Assembly (NCBI GenBank): GCA_046331625.1
Contig: JAXLQL010000021.1
Span: 62,001 to 126,000, forward strand
DNA: 64,000 nt
DNA from: JAXLQL01 sp046331625
GTDB taxonomy: Bacteria > Acidobacteriota > Terriglobia > Bryobacterales > Bryobacteraceae
Reading direction: 5' to 3'
Both the position numbers and the translations under genes were made by a program. Shown here in pieces: positions 49,423 to 57,806 of this stretch; position 1 is the first letter of the stretch, and every line of letters starts with the position of its first letter. The notes beneath the pieces were generated by a model. It did no database searches. It saw only the letters and a program-made list of their open reading frames with translations, and was not told the origin of the DNA.

Positions 49423-50367
49423 ATGGCTCTCGCTGTTCCGCGTCTCTATCCCTACGCGGACACTTCCGTTCTTTCGCACATTGGCAACACTCCGCTGCTG
49501 CATTTGCGGAAGCTCTCGGCTGACCTGCCAGGCATAGAGATTTACGGCAAGGCGGAGTATTTCAATCCGGGCGGGTCCGTGAAGGACCGGCCGGCGTTGA
49601 ACATGATTCTCGACGGGGAGAAGACGGGCCGTTTGCATTCGGGGCGCGTGATCCTGGATGCCACCAGCGGGAACACCGGGATCGCGTATGCGATGATCGG
49701 CGCCGCGCGCGGGTACAAAGTGAAGCTGTGCTTGCCGCAGAACGCATCGCATGAGCGGAAGCAGATCCTGCGTGCGTATGGCGCCGAGATCGTGTTCACG
49801 GATCCGGGGCAAGGCTCTGACGGCGCGATTCTGCGCTGCCGCGAGATCTACGAGTCGGATCCGGATCGCTACTTCTATCCCGATCAGTACAACAACTCGG
49901 CGAACTGGAAGGCGCACTTCGAGACCACTGCGGTCGAGATCATGGAGCAGACCGGAGAGCGGCTGACGCATTTCCTCGCGGGGATGGGCACCAGCGGGAC
50001 GTTCATGGGTGTGACGCGGCGATTGCGCCGCGATCTGCCGCATGTCTCCTGCATTTCGATGCAGCCAGCGACCGCGTTCCATGGCCTGGAAGGCTTGAAG
50101 CACATGCCGGCCGCGATCATTCCCGGAATCTACGACGAAACGCTGGCGGACGAAAATGTTTGGGTTGAAACCGAAGACGCGCACGCGATGGTGAAGCGAT
50201 GCGCTCGCGAAGAAGGCGTGCTGGTGGGGATTTCCTCGGGCGCAAATCTCGCAGCGGCACATGGGTTGGGTCGGCGGCTGAGCGATGCGGGTGAGCGCGC
50301 TGCGATCGTGACGGTGCTGTGCGATGGCGCCGACAAGTACCTGAGCGACCATTTCTGGAACGACTGA
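49423..50367 (+). CDS. cysM: PLP-dependent cysteine synthase, CysM type
   Basis: A 314-residue beta-family PLP enzyme. The Schiff-base Lys54 lies in NPGGSVKDRPALNM; TSGNTG (81-86) binds the substrate carboxylate; GMGTSGTFMG (about 187-196) holds the phosphate; the start HIGNTPLLHLRKL is typical. The neighbours, a Mec-type JAMM protease, a ubiquitin-like carrier and a MoeZ-type activator, match the mycobacterial CysM-CysO-Mec route in which O-phosphoserine (or another activated serine) is sulfhydrylated by a protein thiocarboxylate instead of free sulfide. Substrate choice cannot be read directly. The next gene starts 4 bases downstream. Confidence 0.92.
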   Translation: MALAVPRLYPYADTSVLSHIGNTPLLHLRKLSADLPGIEIYGKAEYFNPGGSVKDRPALNMILDGEKTGRLHSGRVILDATSGNTGIAYAMIGAARGYKVKLCLPQNASHERKQILRAYGAEIVFTDPGQGSDGAILRCREIYESDPDRYFYPDQYNNSANWKAHFETTAVEIMEQTGERLTHFLAGMGTSGTFMGVTRRLRRDLPHVSCISMQPATAFHGLEGLKHMPAAIIPGIYDETLADENVWVETEDAHAMVKRCAREEGVLVGISSGANLAAAHGLGRRLSDAGERAAIVTVLCDGADKYLSDHFWND

Positions 50368-50371
50368 TCGG

Positions 50372-50788
50372 ATGCTGCGGATCGACTCTGAAGCCTGGCG
50401 AGTGATGGTGGAGCATGGGCGTGCATGCTTTCCGAAGGAGTGCTGCGGCATCATGCTCGGCACCGAAGAGGATGGCGTACGGCGATGCACGATCGCGATT
50501 GCGTGCCGAAACGCCTATGAGGGCGAGCAGAAAGACCGGTTCCAGCTCGATCCGAAGGATCAACTGGCGGCCGATCGCAAGGCGCGCGAGCTCGGCATTT
50601 CGGTGCTCGGCTTTTTCCACTCGCATCCCGACGAAGACGCGTACTTCTCGGCGACCGACCTGAAGAATTCGTGGCCGTGGTATTCGAACGTGGTGATGTC
50701 GATCCGCAGCGGCGAATTCGCCGGTGCGAAGTGCTTCATCGCGAATGACGATCAGACGGCCGCTGATCCCGAAGATCTACACTATTAG
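50372..50788 (+). CDS. mec: JAMM/Mov34 metalloprotease, Mec type
   Basis: A 138-residue zinc protease of the MPN+ family. Glu23 (PKECCGIMLG), His83 and His85 in HSHP, and Asp96 in YFSATD complete the JAMM motif E-x(n)-HxHP-x6-SxxD, so it should be active. In mycobacteria the homologue releases cysteine from the CysO-cysteine adduct; in Pseudomonas quinolobactin synthesis a relative trims the carrier to expose Gly-Gly. Both roles could apply here because the adjacent carrier ends GGR. It lies between cysM and cysO with short gaps. Confidence 0.9.
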   Translation: MLRIDSEAWRVMVEHGRACFPKECCGIMLGTEEDGVRRCTIAIACRNAYEGEQKDRFQLDPKDQLAADRKARELGISVLGFFHSHPDEDAYFSATDLKNSWPWYSNVVMSIRSGEFAGAKCFIANDDQTAADPEDLHY

Positions 50789-50810
50789 CGAGACCACCGG
50801 AGTTTTCCCA

Positions 50811-51086
50811 ATGGCAAAGATTCTCATCCCGACCCCTCTGCGTCAATACACCGAAAAGAAGGATTCCGTCGAGATTCCCGGAGCAACCATCGGCGAGGTG
50901 CTGGGCGCGTTGACCACGCAATACCCGGACCTGCGCAACAATCTCTACAACGCCGAAGGCAAGCTGCGCAGCTTTGTAAACGTGTACCTGAACGACGAGG
51001 ATATTCGCTACTTGAGCAAGGACTCGACTGCGGTTGCTGCAGGCGACACGATCTCGATCGTGCCGAGCATTGCGGGAGGGCGGTAA
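50811..51086 (+). CDS. cysO: Ubiquitin-like sulfur carrier, CysO/MoaD family
   Basis: A 91-residue beta-grasp protein (AKILIPTPLRQYTEKKDSVE, then ATIGEVLGALTTQYPDLRNN, FVNVYLNDEDIRYL, GDTISIVPSIAGGR). The C-terminus is Gly89-Gly90-Arg91; active carriers need an exposed Gly-Gly, so one residue must be removed, presumably by the neighbouring JAMM protease. GGAG lies 8 bases before the ATG; a frame open further upstream lies inside mec. The stop overlaps the moeZ-type start (TAATG). Confidence 0.92.
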   Translation: MAKILIPTPLRQYTEKKDSVEIPGATIGEVLGALTTQYPDLRNNLYNAEGKLRSFVNVYLNDEDIRYLSKDSTAVAAGDTISIVPSIAGGR

Positions 51087-52240
51087 TGGCGGAGCTGTCG
51101 AAAGAGGAGATCCAGCGGTATTCGCGTCACCTCATCATGCCCGAGGTTGGCATGGAGGGGCAGCTCAAGCTGAAGCAAGCGAGAGTGCTGCTGGTGGGCA
51201 CCGGTGGACTCGGTTCGCCGATGGCGCTGTACTTGACGGCGGCTGGTGTGGGGACGATCGGTCTGGTCGACTTCGACGTGGTGGATTTCTCGAACCTGCA
51301 GCGGCAGGTGATCCACGGCACGAAGGATGTGGGGAAGAAGAAGATCGACTCGGCGATTGAGTCGATGAACGACATCAATCCGTTCGTGAAGGTGCTGCGG
51401 CATGAAGCGCCGCTGACGAGTGAGAACGCGCTCGAGATCCTGAAGGACTACGACATCGTCGCCGACGGAACAGATAACTTTCCGACGCGGTATCTGGTGA
51501 ACGACGCGTGCGTGCTGTTGGGCAAGCCGAACGTGTACGGGTCGATCTTCCGGTTCGAAGGGCAGTCGACTGTATTCGCGTACCCGGGTGGGCCGTGCTA
51601 CCGGTGCTTGTATCCGGAGCCGCCACCTCCAGGCTTGGTTCCTTCGTGCGCCGAGGGTGGGGTGCTCGGGATTTTGCCGGGCGTAGTGGGACTGATCCAG
51701 GCCACGGAAGTGGTGAAGCTGATCTTGGGTGCGGGCGATCCACTGGTGGGCCGGCTGATGCTGTATGACGCACTGGGGATGAAGTTCCGCGAGCTGAAGC
51801 TGCGGCGGAATCCCGAGTGCCCGATTTGCGGCGACCATCGGACGATCGACAAGCTGATCGACTATCACCAGTTCTGCGGTGTCCCGCAGCAGCCTGCAGC
51901 GCCGGAACCGGTGGCGGTTGCGAGCGGCGAGATCGATGTGGTGGGGCTGAAGGCGCGGATGGATCGCGGGGACCGGTTCGTGCTGGTGGATGTGCGCGAG
52001 CCGCACGAGTTCCAGATTTGCCGGATACCGGGATCGACGCTGATTCCGCTGGGTGAGCTGCCTAGGCGGACGGGTGAGTTGGATCCAGAGGCGGATATCG
52101 TGGTCCACTGCAAGATGGGTGGGCGGAGCGCGAAGGCTTGCGATTTCCTGCGGCAGGCGGGGTTCAAGCGGGTGACGAACGTGAAGGGCGGGATTCTCGC
52201 CTGGGCCGACAAGGTGGACCCGAGCGTCGCGAAGTATTGA
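51086..52240 (+). CDS. moeZ: MoeZ/MoeBR-type carrier-activating protein (ThiF plus rhodanese)
   Basis: A 384-residue fusion. Residues 1-270: E1-like adenylyltransferase with GTGGLGSP (38-45), the zinc ligands Cys171/174 (CYRC) and 245/248 (CPIC), and the conserved Cys188 in VPSCAEGG. Residues about 282-384: rhodanese domain with active Cys342 in HCKMGGRS. It adenylates the carrier C-terminus and transfers persulfide sulfur to form the thiocarboxylate used by CysM. The TAATG overlap with cysO couples their translation. It may also serve molybdopterin or thiamine carriers. Confidence 0.93.
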   Translation: MAELSKEEIQRYSRHLIMPEVGMEGQLKLKQARVLLVGTGGLGSPMALYLTAAGVGTIGLVDFDVVDFSNLQRQVIHGTKDVGKKKIDSAIESMNDINPFVKVLRHEAPLTSENALEILKDYDIVADGTDNFPTRYLVNDACVLLGKPNVYGSIFRFEGQSTVFAYPGGPCYRCLYPEPPPPGLVPSCAEGGVLGILPGVVGLIQATEVVKLILGAGDPLVGRLMLYDALGMKFRELKLRRNPECPICGDHRTIDKLIDYHQFCGVPQQPAAPEPVAVASGEIDVVGLKARMDRGDRFVLVDVREPHEFQICRIPGSTLIPLGELPRRTGELDPEADIVVHCKMGGRSAKACDFLRQAGFKRVTNVKGGILAWADKVDPSVAKY

Positions 52241-52263
52241 GGCTGCGGCCGGACCGCAGCCTC
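52239..52263. terminator. Hairpin between convergent genes
   Basis: GAGGCTGCGG-CCGGA-CCGCAGCCTC is a perfect 10-base inverted repeat that begins inside the moeZ-type stop codon and lies 12 bases from the end of the PEP-CTERM gene on the other strand. It could serve both as a terminator and as RNA protection. There is no T run, so it is not a classic intrinsic terminator. Confidence 0.6.
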
Positions 52264-52274
52264 GTCAGAAGAAG

Positions 52275-52934
52275 CTACTTGCGGCGGCGGAGAAGCAGAG
52301 CCGCGAGTCCGCTGGCGAAGAGCGCGTAGGTGGACGGTTCGGGGACCGGGCCGAGGGCACCGAGATCGGTGCGGAAGTTGAGGTCGAAGGCATCGGTGTC
52401 GGCACCAGCGGTGTTGACGACATCCCAGTTCGTGGCGCCGAATGTGGTGTCGAAGCGACCGATGGCCAGCCAGTAAGTGCCGGCCGGGAGGGTGCCGTGC
52501 GCGCCGTTGCCGCCCGTGGGTAGGGCGGGGATTCCGCCACCCACGTTGTAGGTTCTGACCGGCGAAGTGGTCCCGAAGGTGAGCAAGGAATATACGTCTT
52601 GCCCGCCATCATCGTCGTTTGCGATGAGGTTCCCGGCGTTATCGTAGAGACCAAGTTCGGTGTCGACAGAGGAGGCAGTCGCCGGCGTCATGTTGGGAGT
52701 GGTGGTGTCGATGTCGAGGTAGAACGAAGTTCCTGAGGTGCCGGCGAAGGTGAACGTGAACCAGACCACTTGGTTGGCCGAGAGTCCGGACGAGAAGGCC
52801 ACTGTGCGGTCGGGTGTGGCGTAAGGAACGGTTGTGTTGGTGATCGCGCCGAGATCGGTGGCAATCGGGGCGGCGGCGACGGGTATCGTCAGTATCAAGG
52901 CGGCTGACGCCGCCGAAAGCAGCAGGTTACGCAA
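52275..52934 (-). CDS. PEP-CTERM sorted secreted protein
   Basis: A 219-residue exported protein with a signal peptide (LLSAASAALILTIPVAAA) and a C-terminal PEP-CTERM signal: VPEPSTYALFASGLAALLLR then RRK, i.e. the VPEPST motif, a membrane segment and a basic end. The mature part looks like the DVUA0089/pre-peptidase C-terminal type (VWFTFTFAGTSGTSFYLDID, LPAGTYWLAIGRFDTTFG). Such proteins are processed by an exosortase (not in this window) and linked to exopolysaccharide. Start is TTG with AGGAG about 8 bases upstream. Confidence 0.88.
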   Translation of the reverse strand: MRNLLLSAASAALILTIPVAAAPIATDLGAITNTTVPYATPDRTVAFSSGLSANQVVWFTFTFAGTSGTSFYLDIDTTTPNMTPATASSVDTELGLYDNAGNLIANDDDGGQDVYSLLTFGTTSPVRTYNVGGGIPALPTGGNGAHGTLPAGTYWLAIGRFDTTFGATNWDVVNTAGADTDAFDLNFRTDLGALGPVPEPSTYALFASGLAALLLRRRK

Positions 52935-53159
52935 GGGTACTCTCCTCTTGGCAGATGTTCCTCGACATAGGGTTGGTCTATGGAGGAAGTTGTAAGTAGT
53001 TTAGAGGACGATCGCTTGCCGTTCAATGCACCATCATGAGTGATAGGTTCTAGGGTATTCGCCTGACCAATGTAGGGAAGGGGTTGTACTGCTGGGGGTA
53101 TTCTCGGACGAGCGTGCGATTGGGTGGGTGAGAAGAGTGGTTCGGCTGGTATGACGTGG

Positions 53160-53768
53160 CTACGACTGTTTGGTGGCGAGACCGGGCATCAGGGTGTCGC
53201 AAAGGGCGTCGACATAGTCTGGCGTGATTGCGCCTGGTTTGAGAAGCAGGCTCAGCAGAAGGGGACTGCAAAGGAGATCGAGGGCTATCTCGACGAAGAG
53301 GTTGGAGCGGAGGTCGCCACGGCGGAGTCCCCGGAGGAGGACTTGGCGGGCCTCGTCGCGCCACGGGGCTAGGAAGCGTTCCTGGAAAGCCTTGAGGAGC
53401 TCGGGATCTTCCTGGCCGTGGCCGACGAAGATCTTGAGCAGCGCGCCGGTGGGTGAGGAGAGGAGTTGGGCGAGGAGTTGGAGATGGCGGCGGAAATCCT
53501 CTTGCGTGGACCCGGTATCGGGAAACGGTACGGTTAGATCTGTATTGGCGAGGAAGGCTTCCGAAACGAGGGCAGCTTTGGATGGCCACCAGCGATAGAT
53601 GGTTGCTTTGCCGGACTTTGCGCGGGCTGCGACGGCCTCGATCGTCAAGTTCGCGTACCCGGCCTCGGTGGTGAGCTCGCGCGTGGCGGTCAAGATCGCC
53701 TGCGTCGCGGACTTGCTCCTCGGCCTACCGATGGGCTTGGCAGTCACGGCAACAGGAGCAGCAGCCAT
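53160..53768 (-). CDS. TetR/AcrR-family transcription regulator
   Basis: A 202-residue repressor. The N-terminal DNA-binding domain (about 15-65) is AILTATRELTTEAGYANLTI, EAVAARAKSGKATIYRWWPS, the usual TetR helix-turn-helix. The C-terminal ligand/dimer domain (about 85-195) resembles TetR_C_11-type. No target operon is adjacent in the right place: the neighbour downstream is the PEP-CTERM gene, convergent side, and upstream is a tRNA gene, so its regulon is unknown. Confidence 0.9.
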   Translation of the reverse strand: MAAAPVAVTAKPIGRPRSKSATQAILTATRELTTEAGYANLTIEAVAARAKSGKATIYRWWPSKAALVSEAFLANTDLTVPFPDTGSTQEDFRRHLQLLAQLLSSPTGALLKIFVGHGQEDPELLKAFQERFLAPWRDEARQVLLRGLRRGDLRSNLFVEIALDLLCSPLLLSLLLKPGAITPDYVDALCDTLMPGLATKQS

Positions 53769-53849
53769 GGTGCAAGTATAACGGATCGTCTTGTTTTTCG
53801 GCGACCGAGAGGGCCAGAAAAGGTTGGAGAGAGACCCGCTAGGTGCCGG

Positions 53850-53879
53850 TTGACAGAAGCGGCGGGAAAAGCATACCTT
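53850..53879 (+). promoter_or_regulatory. Promoter of the tRNA-Met gene
   Basis: A perfect -35 TTGACA (53850-53855) and, 18 bases on, TACCTT (53874-53879; shift by one gives ATACCT with 17). Transcription would start near 53886, only a few bases before the mature tRNA end at 53889, as is normal for single tRNA genes. Confidence 0.7.
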
Positions 53880-53888
53880 GGAAGAAGA

Positions 53889-53965
53889 GCCGGTGTAGCT
53901 CAGGTGGTTAGAGCGGCGGTCTCATAATCCGCAGGTCGTAGGTTCGAGTCCTACCGCCGGCACCA
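53889..53965 (+). tRNA. tRNA-Met(CAT)
   Basis: The 77-base sequence folds as a normal cloverleaf: acceptor GCCGGTG with CGCCGGC, D stem GCTC/GAGC, T arm GTAGG-TTCGAGT-CCTAC, and an encoded CCA end. The anticodon loop CTCATAA has anticodon CAT. The pair next to the loop (position 31-39) is T-T, a mismatch. The elongator-type features (A-like start, no initiator C-A mismatch, the first pair is G-C) argue against the initiator tRNA; a lysidine-modified tRNA-Ile2 cannot be fully excluded from the anticodon alone. Confidence 0.9.
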
Positions 53966-53971
53966 AGTCTT

Positions 53972-54898
53972 TCAGTCACCCTTGTCCCCGACGATCAGGG
54001 AGTAGATGCGGTCCAGATCGTCCGGGGAGAAGTAGTCGATCTCAATCCTTCCGCGTTCGGTTGATTTCTCCACGATACGTACTCGGGTTCCGAGGACTTT
54101 TTCGAGTGTTTCGACTGCGGCTTTGACATTGGGGTCAACCTTCGGTTTCTCGGGCGTCTCTTCGACGGCGTCATCCCCCCGGGGCTCGTTGTGTTTCTGA
54201 ACGATCCGTTCTACTTGGCGGACTGACTGGCCTTCCGCAGCAGCTTGGTCTGCGACCGAGCGTTGGAGTGCGGGGTCGTTGAGTCCGAGAATGGCGCGTG
54301 CGTGCCCCATCGACAGGCGGTGTTCCGCAAGGAGAAGCTGCACCTCAGGGGGCAACTTGAGGAGCCGGATCATGTTGGTGATGGTGGCGCGGTCCTTGCC
54401 AGTGCGGCGCCCGATCTCTTCATGGCTAAGCTTATGTTCGCGAGCCAGCCGGTCATAGGCGATCGCGACTTCGATGGGGTTGAGGTCCTCTCGCTGGATG
54501 TTCTCAATGAGGGAGACTTCGAGGAGCTTGTCATCGGCTAGCTCCTGGACCACCACGGGTACTTCGGTGAGGCCCGCCAACCGGGCAGCACGCCAGCGGC
54601 GTTCGCCGGCGATGAGCTCGAAGCGGTCGAGCTTACGCCGAACGATGAGCGGCTGAATGATCCCGTTGGCCCGAATCGAGTCGGCTAGCTCGCGGAGACG
54701 GTCCTGTTGGAAGACCGTGCGGGGCTGGATTGGGTTTGCGTCAATGAGGTCGATGGAGAGGTGACGCGTAGCCGGAGCGGGCTGAGGGAGCGGAGGGGGC
54801 TCTTCCTGTTGCAGTGTGGGCGGGGCAGCGGGCTTTGTCGGAAGGAGCGTGGAGAGGCCGCGGCCGAGTGCTCTGCGTGGGGGCTCGTTCTTGTTCAT
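53972..54898 (-). CDS. parB: Chromosome-partitioning protein ParB
   Basis: A 308-residue CTPase/DNA-binding protein. N-terminal catalytic part: VRRKLDRFELIAGERRWRAA, the Box II/III region GERRWRAARLAGLTEVPVVV, and NIQREDLNPIEVAIAYDRLA (Box III). The HTH region is HEEIGRRTGKDRATITNMIR followed by LLLAEHRLSMGHARAI; the end is the dimer domain. It binds parS (two sites lie 0.9 kb away) and loads SMC. Its start overlaps the parA stop by ATGA. Confidence 0.95.
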   Translation of the reverse strand: MNKNEPPRRALGRGLSTLLPTKPAAPPTLQQEEPPPLPQPAPATRHLSIDLIDANPIQPRTVFQQDRLRELADSIRANGIIQPLIVRRKLDRFELIAGERRWRAARLAGLTEVPVVVQELADDKLLEVSLIENIQREDLNPIEVAIAYDRLAREHKLSHEEIGRRTGKDRATITNMIRLLKLPPEVQLLLAEHRLSMGHARAILGLNDPALQRSVADQAAAEGQSVRQVERIVQKHNEPRGDDAVEETPEKPKVDPNVKAAVETLEKVLGTRVRIVEKSTERGRIEIDYFSPDDLDRIYSLIVGDKGD

Positions 54899-55692
54899 TC
54901 TGCGGCGGCCTCCGTGGCGGAGGATGCCTTCTGCTCGTTCGCCAGAATCTCCTTGGCGAGCTTGATGTAGGCTTCTGCACCCTTCGAGCGAACGTCATAG
55001 AGTAGGATCGGTTTTCCGTAGCTGGGTGCCTCAGCGAGGCGAACGCTCCGGGGTATGACGGTCTGGAAGACGTCCTCCTTGAAGAATGCGCGTAGGTCGT
55101 CGGCCACCGACTTCGTGAGGTTGGTGCGGTCGTCGAACATCGTGAGGAGGATCCCTTCGATTGCGAGAGGGTGATGGAAGGCGTCATTCACGCGCTCGAT
55201 GGTGTCCATGAGCTGGGAGATGCCTTCCAGGGCGAAGAACTCGCACTGGATGGGGATCAGAACCGACTGTGCGGCCATCAGGGCGTTGAGGGTGAGGAGA
55301 TCCAGGGCTGGGGGGCAGTCGATCAGTATGAAGCGATAAGCGGATACGAGCGGGGCGAGGCGGGAGGCGAGAAGGCGCTCACGGTCCGGGAGGTCGATCA
55401 GTTCGATATTGGCACCGACCAGGTTTTTGTCACCGGGCACGAGGTCGAGGCCATCCATCTGGGTGTGAACCACAGCTTGTTGAGGCTCGATTTCGCCGGA
55501 GAGGACGTGGTAGAGGGTGTACTGGAGGTCGGCCTTATTGACTCCGAGGCCGGTGGTGGAGTTTCCCTGGGGGTCAACGTCAACCAGGAGAACTTTCACA
55601 TCATTCGCGGCAAGGGAAGCTGCCAGGTTGATGGCGGTCGTGGTTTTCCCCACCCCGCCTTTCTGATTGGCGATTGCGATGGTCTTGGCCAT
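54895..55692 (-). CDS. parA: Chromosome-partitioning ATPase ParA
   Basis: A 265-residue deviant Walker A ATPase: KGGVGKTT (11-18) near the start, the second switch LIDCPPALDLLTLNALMAA, and a full-length C-terminal domain. It moves ParB-parS complexes towards the cell pole or quarter positions. A longer frame up to 55827 exists but covers the parS sites; the family begins at MAKTIAIANQKGG (55692). No ribosome-binding site is visible; parA is followed directly by parB (ATGA). Confidence 0.95.
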   Translation of the reverse strand: MAKTIAIANQKGGVGKTTTAINLAASLAANDVKVLLVDVDPQGNSTTGLGVNKADLQYTLYHVLSGEIEPQQAVVHTQMDGLDLVPGDKNLVGANIELIDLPDRERLLASRLAPLVSAYRFILIDCPPALDLLTLNALMAAQSVLIPIQCEFFALEGISQLMDTIERVNDAFHHPLAIEGILLTMFDDRTNLTKSVADDLRAFFKEDVFQTVIPRSVRLAEAPSYGKPILLYDVRSKGAEAYIKLAKEILANEQKASSATEAAAE

Positions 55693-55744
55693 GGTTTCGA
55701 AGCCATGGTAGCATGACGATTGTTGGGTGGGAGAGGCCGGGACG

Positions 55745-55760
55745 TGTTCCACGTGGAACC
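55745..55760. promoter_or_regulatory. parS: parS site 1 (variant)
   Basis: TGTTCCACGTGGAACC matches the bacterial parS consensus TGTTTCACGTGAAACA except for a T to C/A to G change in each half-site and the last base. It lies 52 bases before parA, where ParB can also affect expression of the divergent parA and rsmG genes. Confidence 0.85.
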
Positions 55761-55778
55761 CGTTACTAACCCACAACC

Positions 55779-55794
55779 TGTTCCACGTGGAACA
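55779..55794. promoter_or_regulatory. parS: parS site 2 (variant)
   Basis: TGTTCCACGTGGAACA is a perfect palindrome and carries the same compensating pair of changes from the consensus as the first site, which suggests that this lineage's ParB prefers it. The two sites are 18 bases apart. Confidence 0.87.
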
Positions 55795-55831
55795 CAACTG
55801 CCACAATGAATAGGGTCCTAAACGCAACGAG

Positions 55832-56416
55832 ATGCGCGACTATCTGAAAGATCTGGATCTCACGTCGGCACAACTGGCCGCCGTTGAAGCGCATTACCGA
55901 TCCTTGGTAGCCTGGAGCCCACGAACGAACCTTACCGCGATCAAAGACCCCAAAGAAATCGCCCGAACCCTCTACGCCGAATCGATCCTGCTAGCCAGAA
56001 CCATTCCCGAAGAAACCCAACGAGTGATCGATGTGGGCTCCGGGGCTGGCTTCCCTGGCGTGTTGGTGGCCATTTGCCGACCCCGCACTGCAGTCATCCT
56101 CGTAGAGGCAGACCTCAAGAAGTCCATCTTCCTTCAAGAATCGACTTCCCACCTTCCCAACATTAGGGTTCTCCGGAATCGATTTGAACAAGTCACCGGA
56201 ACCTGGGACTATCTCACCTCGCGAGCCGTAGCCTGGTCACAAATATCGAAACACGCCAACACTCTGGCCGACCGGGTGACGCTCCTCACAAGCCGGAACC
56301 AACTACCAAGCCTCTTGGCGGATGAACGCTGGGTGTGGGCCGAACCCACGCCCATCCCCTGGAACGGAGATCACGTCGTTATCGAGGCGCGCCGAATCAC
56401 GAACCCGGTGCGCTGA
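55832..56416 (+). CDS. rsmG: 16S rRNA m7G527 methyltransferase RsmG
   Basis: A 194-residue class I methyltransferase. Motif I is RVIDVGSGAGFPGVLVAICR (about 64-83); TNLTAIKDPKEI is the usual N-terminal signature (SPRTNLTAI) of RsmG/GidB; LTSRAVA is the conserved region near 130. It methylates G527 of 16S rRNA. In many bacteria it precedes parA-parB on one strand, but here it is divergent with the parS sites in between. Codon use is slightly less GC-rich than its neighbours. Confidence 0.95.
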   Translation: MRDYLKDLDLTSAQLAAVEAHYRSLVAWSPRTNLTAIKDPKEIARTLYAESILLARTIPEETQRVIDVGSGAGFPGVLVAICRPRTAVILVEADLKKSIFLQESTSHLPNIRVLRNRFEQVTGTWDYLTSRAVAWSQISKHANTLADRVTLLTSRNQLPSLLADERWVWAEPTPIPWNGDHVVIEARRITNPVR

Positions 56417-56490
56417 GGCCATCCGCCTCCACCAAGGCGGTCGCTTCATTTCGCCCCGGCCGATGGTCCGCGAGCGGGAACTCAGAACCC

Positions 56491-57348
56491 TTATCGCACC
56501 GCCGCCAGGATCACCCGCGTAGCCAGACTCTTATTCAGTGTATAAACATGCAGCCCCGGTGCCCCGCCCGCCAGCAGTGCCCTGCACTGCTGAATCGCAT
56601 GCTCCATCCCGACCGCCATCACCGCACCAGAGTCTTCGCGGTACCGGCTCAGCCGGGCATGCAGCTCCGCTGGAATGGAAGCACCGCACATCTTGGTGAT
56701 CCGCTCGATCGATGCCACGTTCGTGACCGGCATGATTCCAGGAATGATCGGCGCTGTAATCCCGACCGCCCGGGCGCGCTCCACATACCGGAAATAGTCA
56801 GCATCCGAAAAGAACACCTGAGTGACCAGAAACCGGGCCCCTAGTTGCGTCTTCCGCAAAGCCCACCCCAGATCCTCGTCACTATTCACCGCTTCCGGGT
56901 GCGTCTCAGGATAACAGGCCGCGCCGATGTCCACCGCGAAATTCGCTTTCAGGAACCGGATCAGATCCGTGGCATGCCGCAACCCATTCGGCACTTCCCG
57001 CGGACGATCCTTCGGTGGATCCCCCCGCAACGCGAGAACGTTCTCGATCCCATTGCTCACCAACCGGCCAACCACCTCATGCAACTCGGCCTCGGTATGC
57101 CCCATGCACGCCAGGTGCGCCATCGCCGGAATCCCCAGCTCCGTCTGCACACGCCGAACGCAATCCAGCGTTCGACTACGCGTGGACCCGCCTGCGCCAT
57201 ACGTCACGGAAACCCAATCCGGGTTGCTCACTTCTTTCAGCTCCCGCACGGTCCGCAGGAGTTCCTCCACCGACTCATCGGTCTTGGGTGGAAAGAATTC
57301 GAAACTGAACACGGGACGCCCGTGCTCGTACAGGTCACCTATTCGCAC
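56491..57348 (-). CDS. metF: Methylenetetrahydrofolate reductase
   Basis: A 285-residue TIM-barrel FAD enzyme that reduces methylene-THF to methyl-THF for methionine synthesis. The start VFSFEFFPPKTDESVEELLR contains the catalytic Glu region (EFFPPK); VSVTYGAGGSTR and VLALRGDPPKDRPRE, then AACYPETHPEA and FLVTQVFFSDADYF are family motifs. The GTG at 57348 follows GAGAGG and gives the standard N-terminus; a frame open to 57441 overlaps the dut end. It follows dut by 26 bases and is likely cotranscribed. Confidence 0.93.
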   Translation of the reverse strand: MRIGDLYEHGRPVFSFEFFPPKTDESVEELLRTVRELKEVSNPDWVSVTYGAGGSTRSRTLDCVRRVQTELGIPAMAHLACMGHTEAELHEVVGRLVSNGIENVLALRGDPPKDRPREVPNGLRHATDLIRFLKANFAVDIGAACYPETHPEAVNSDEDLGWALRKTQLGARFLVTQVFFSDADYFRYVERARAVGITAPIIPGIMPVTNVASIERITKMCGASIPAELHARLSRYREDSGAVMAVGMEHAIQQCRALLAGGAPGLHVYTLNKSLATRVILAAVR

Positions 57349-57374
57349 TCGATACGCCTCTCTTGATGGTAACC

Positions 57375-57806
57375 TTATCGGCCGGTAGACCCGAAACCGC
57401 CAGAGCCGCGCACCGAATCCGCGAGCTCGCCTTCCACCCACTCCACCCCTTCGTACCGCGCTATCACCAACTGCGCGATGCGATCGCCCTTGCGGATCTG
57501 ATAGGGCGCGGGGCCCAGGTTCAATAGGATGACCCGCAGCTCACCCCGATACCCCGGATCGACCGTGCCCGGAGCATTCGGAATCGTCACTGAATAGTTC
57601 AGCGCCAATCCACTCCGCGGCCGCACTTGGCCTTCGTATCCCGCGGGGAGCTCGATTGCCCAACCGGTCGGAACGGCCAAGGGAACGCGCGGAGCCAAGA
57701 GCACGTCTTCCACCGAGCGAAGATCCAAACCAGCGTCTTCTTCCGGGCCATGTGCGTACGATGGCAAAATCGCATCCGGGTGCAAACGCCGGATCCCAAC
57801 TTTCAT
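57375..57806 (-). CDS. dut: dUTP diphosphatase
   Basis: A 143-residue trimeric dUTPase with all five motifs in order: DAGLDLRS, RPRSGLA, NAPGTVDPGYRGEL, KGDRIAQLVI and the Gly-rich C-terminal RGSGGFGSTGR. It hydrolyses dUTP to dUMP and keeps uracil out of DNA. Start ATG overlaps the upstream gene's stop by ATGA, placing it in the operon begun by the PSD1/DUF1501 pair, an unexpected neighbourhood for a nucleotide-pool enzyme. Confidence 0.95.
   Translation of the reverse strand: MKVGIRRLHPDAILPSYAHGPEEDAGLDLRSVEDVLLAPRVPLAVPTGWAIELPAGYEGQVRPRSGLALNYSVTIPNAPGTVDPGYRGELRVILLNLGPAPYQIRKGDRIAQLVIARYEGVEWVEGELADSVRGSGGFGSTGR

Noticed and set aside
53889..53965. Initiator tRNA-fMet
   Set aside because: The first acceptor pair is G-C rather than the initiator mismatch, and the anticodon stem lacks the three G-C pairs next to the loop; elongator tRNA-Met fits better.
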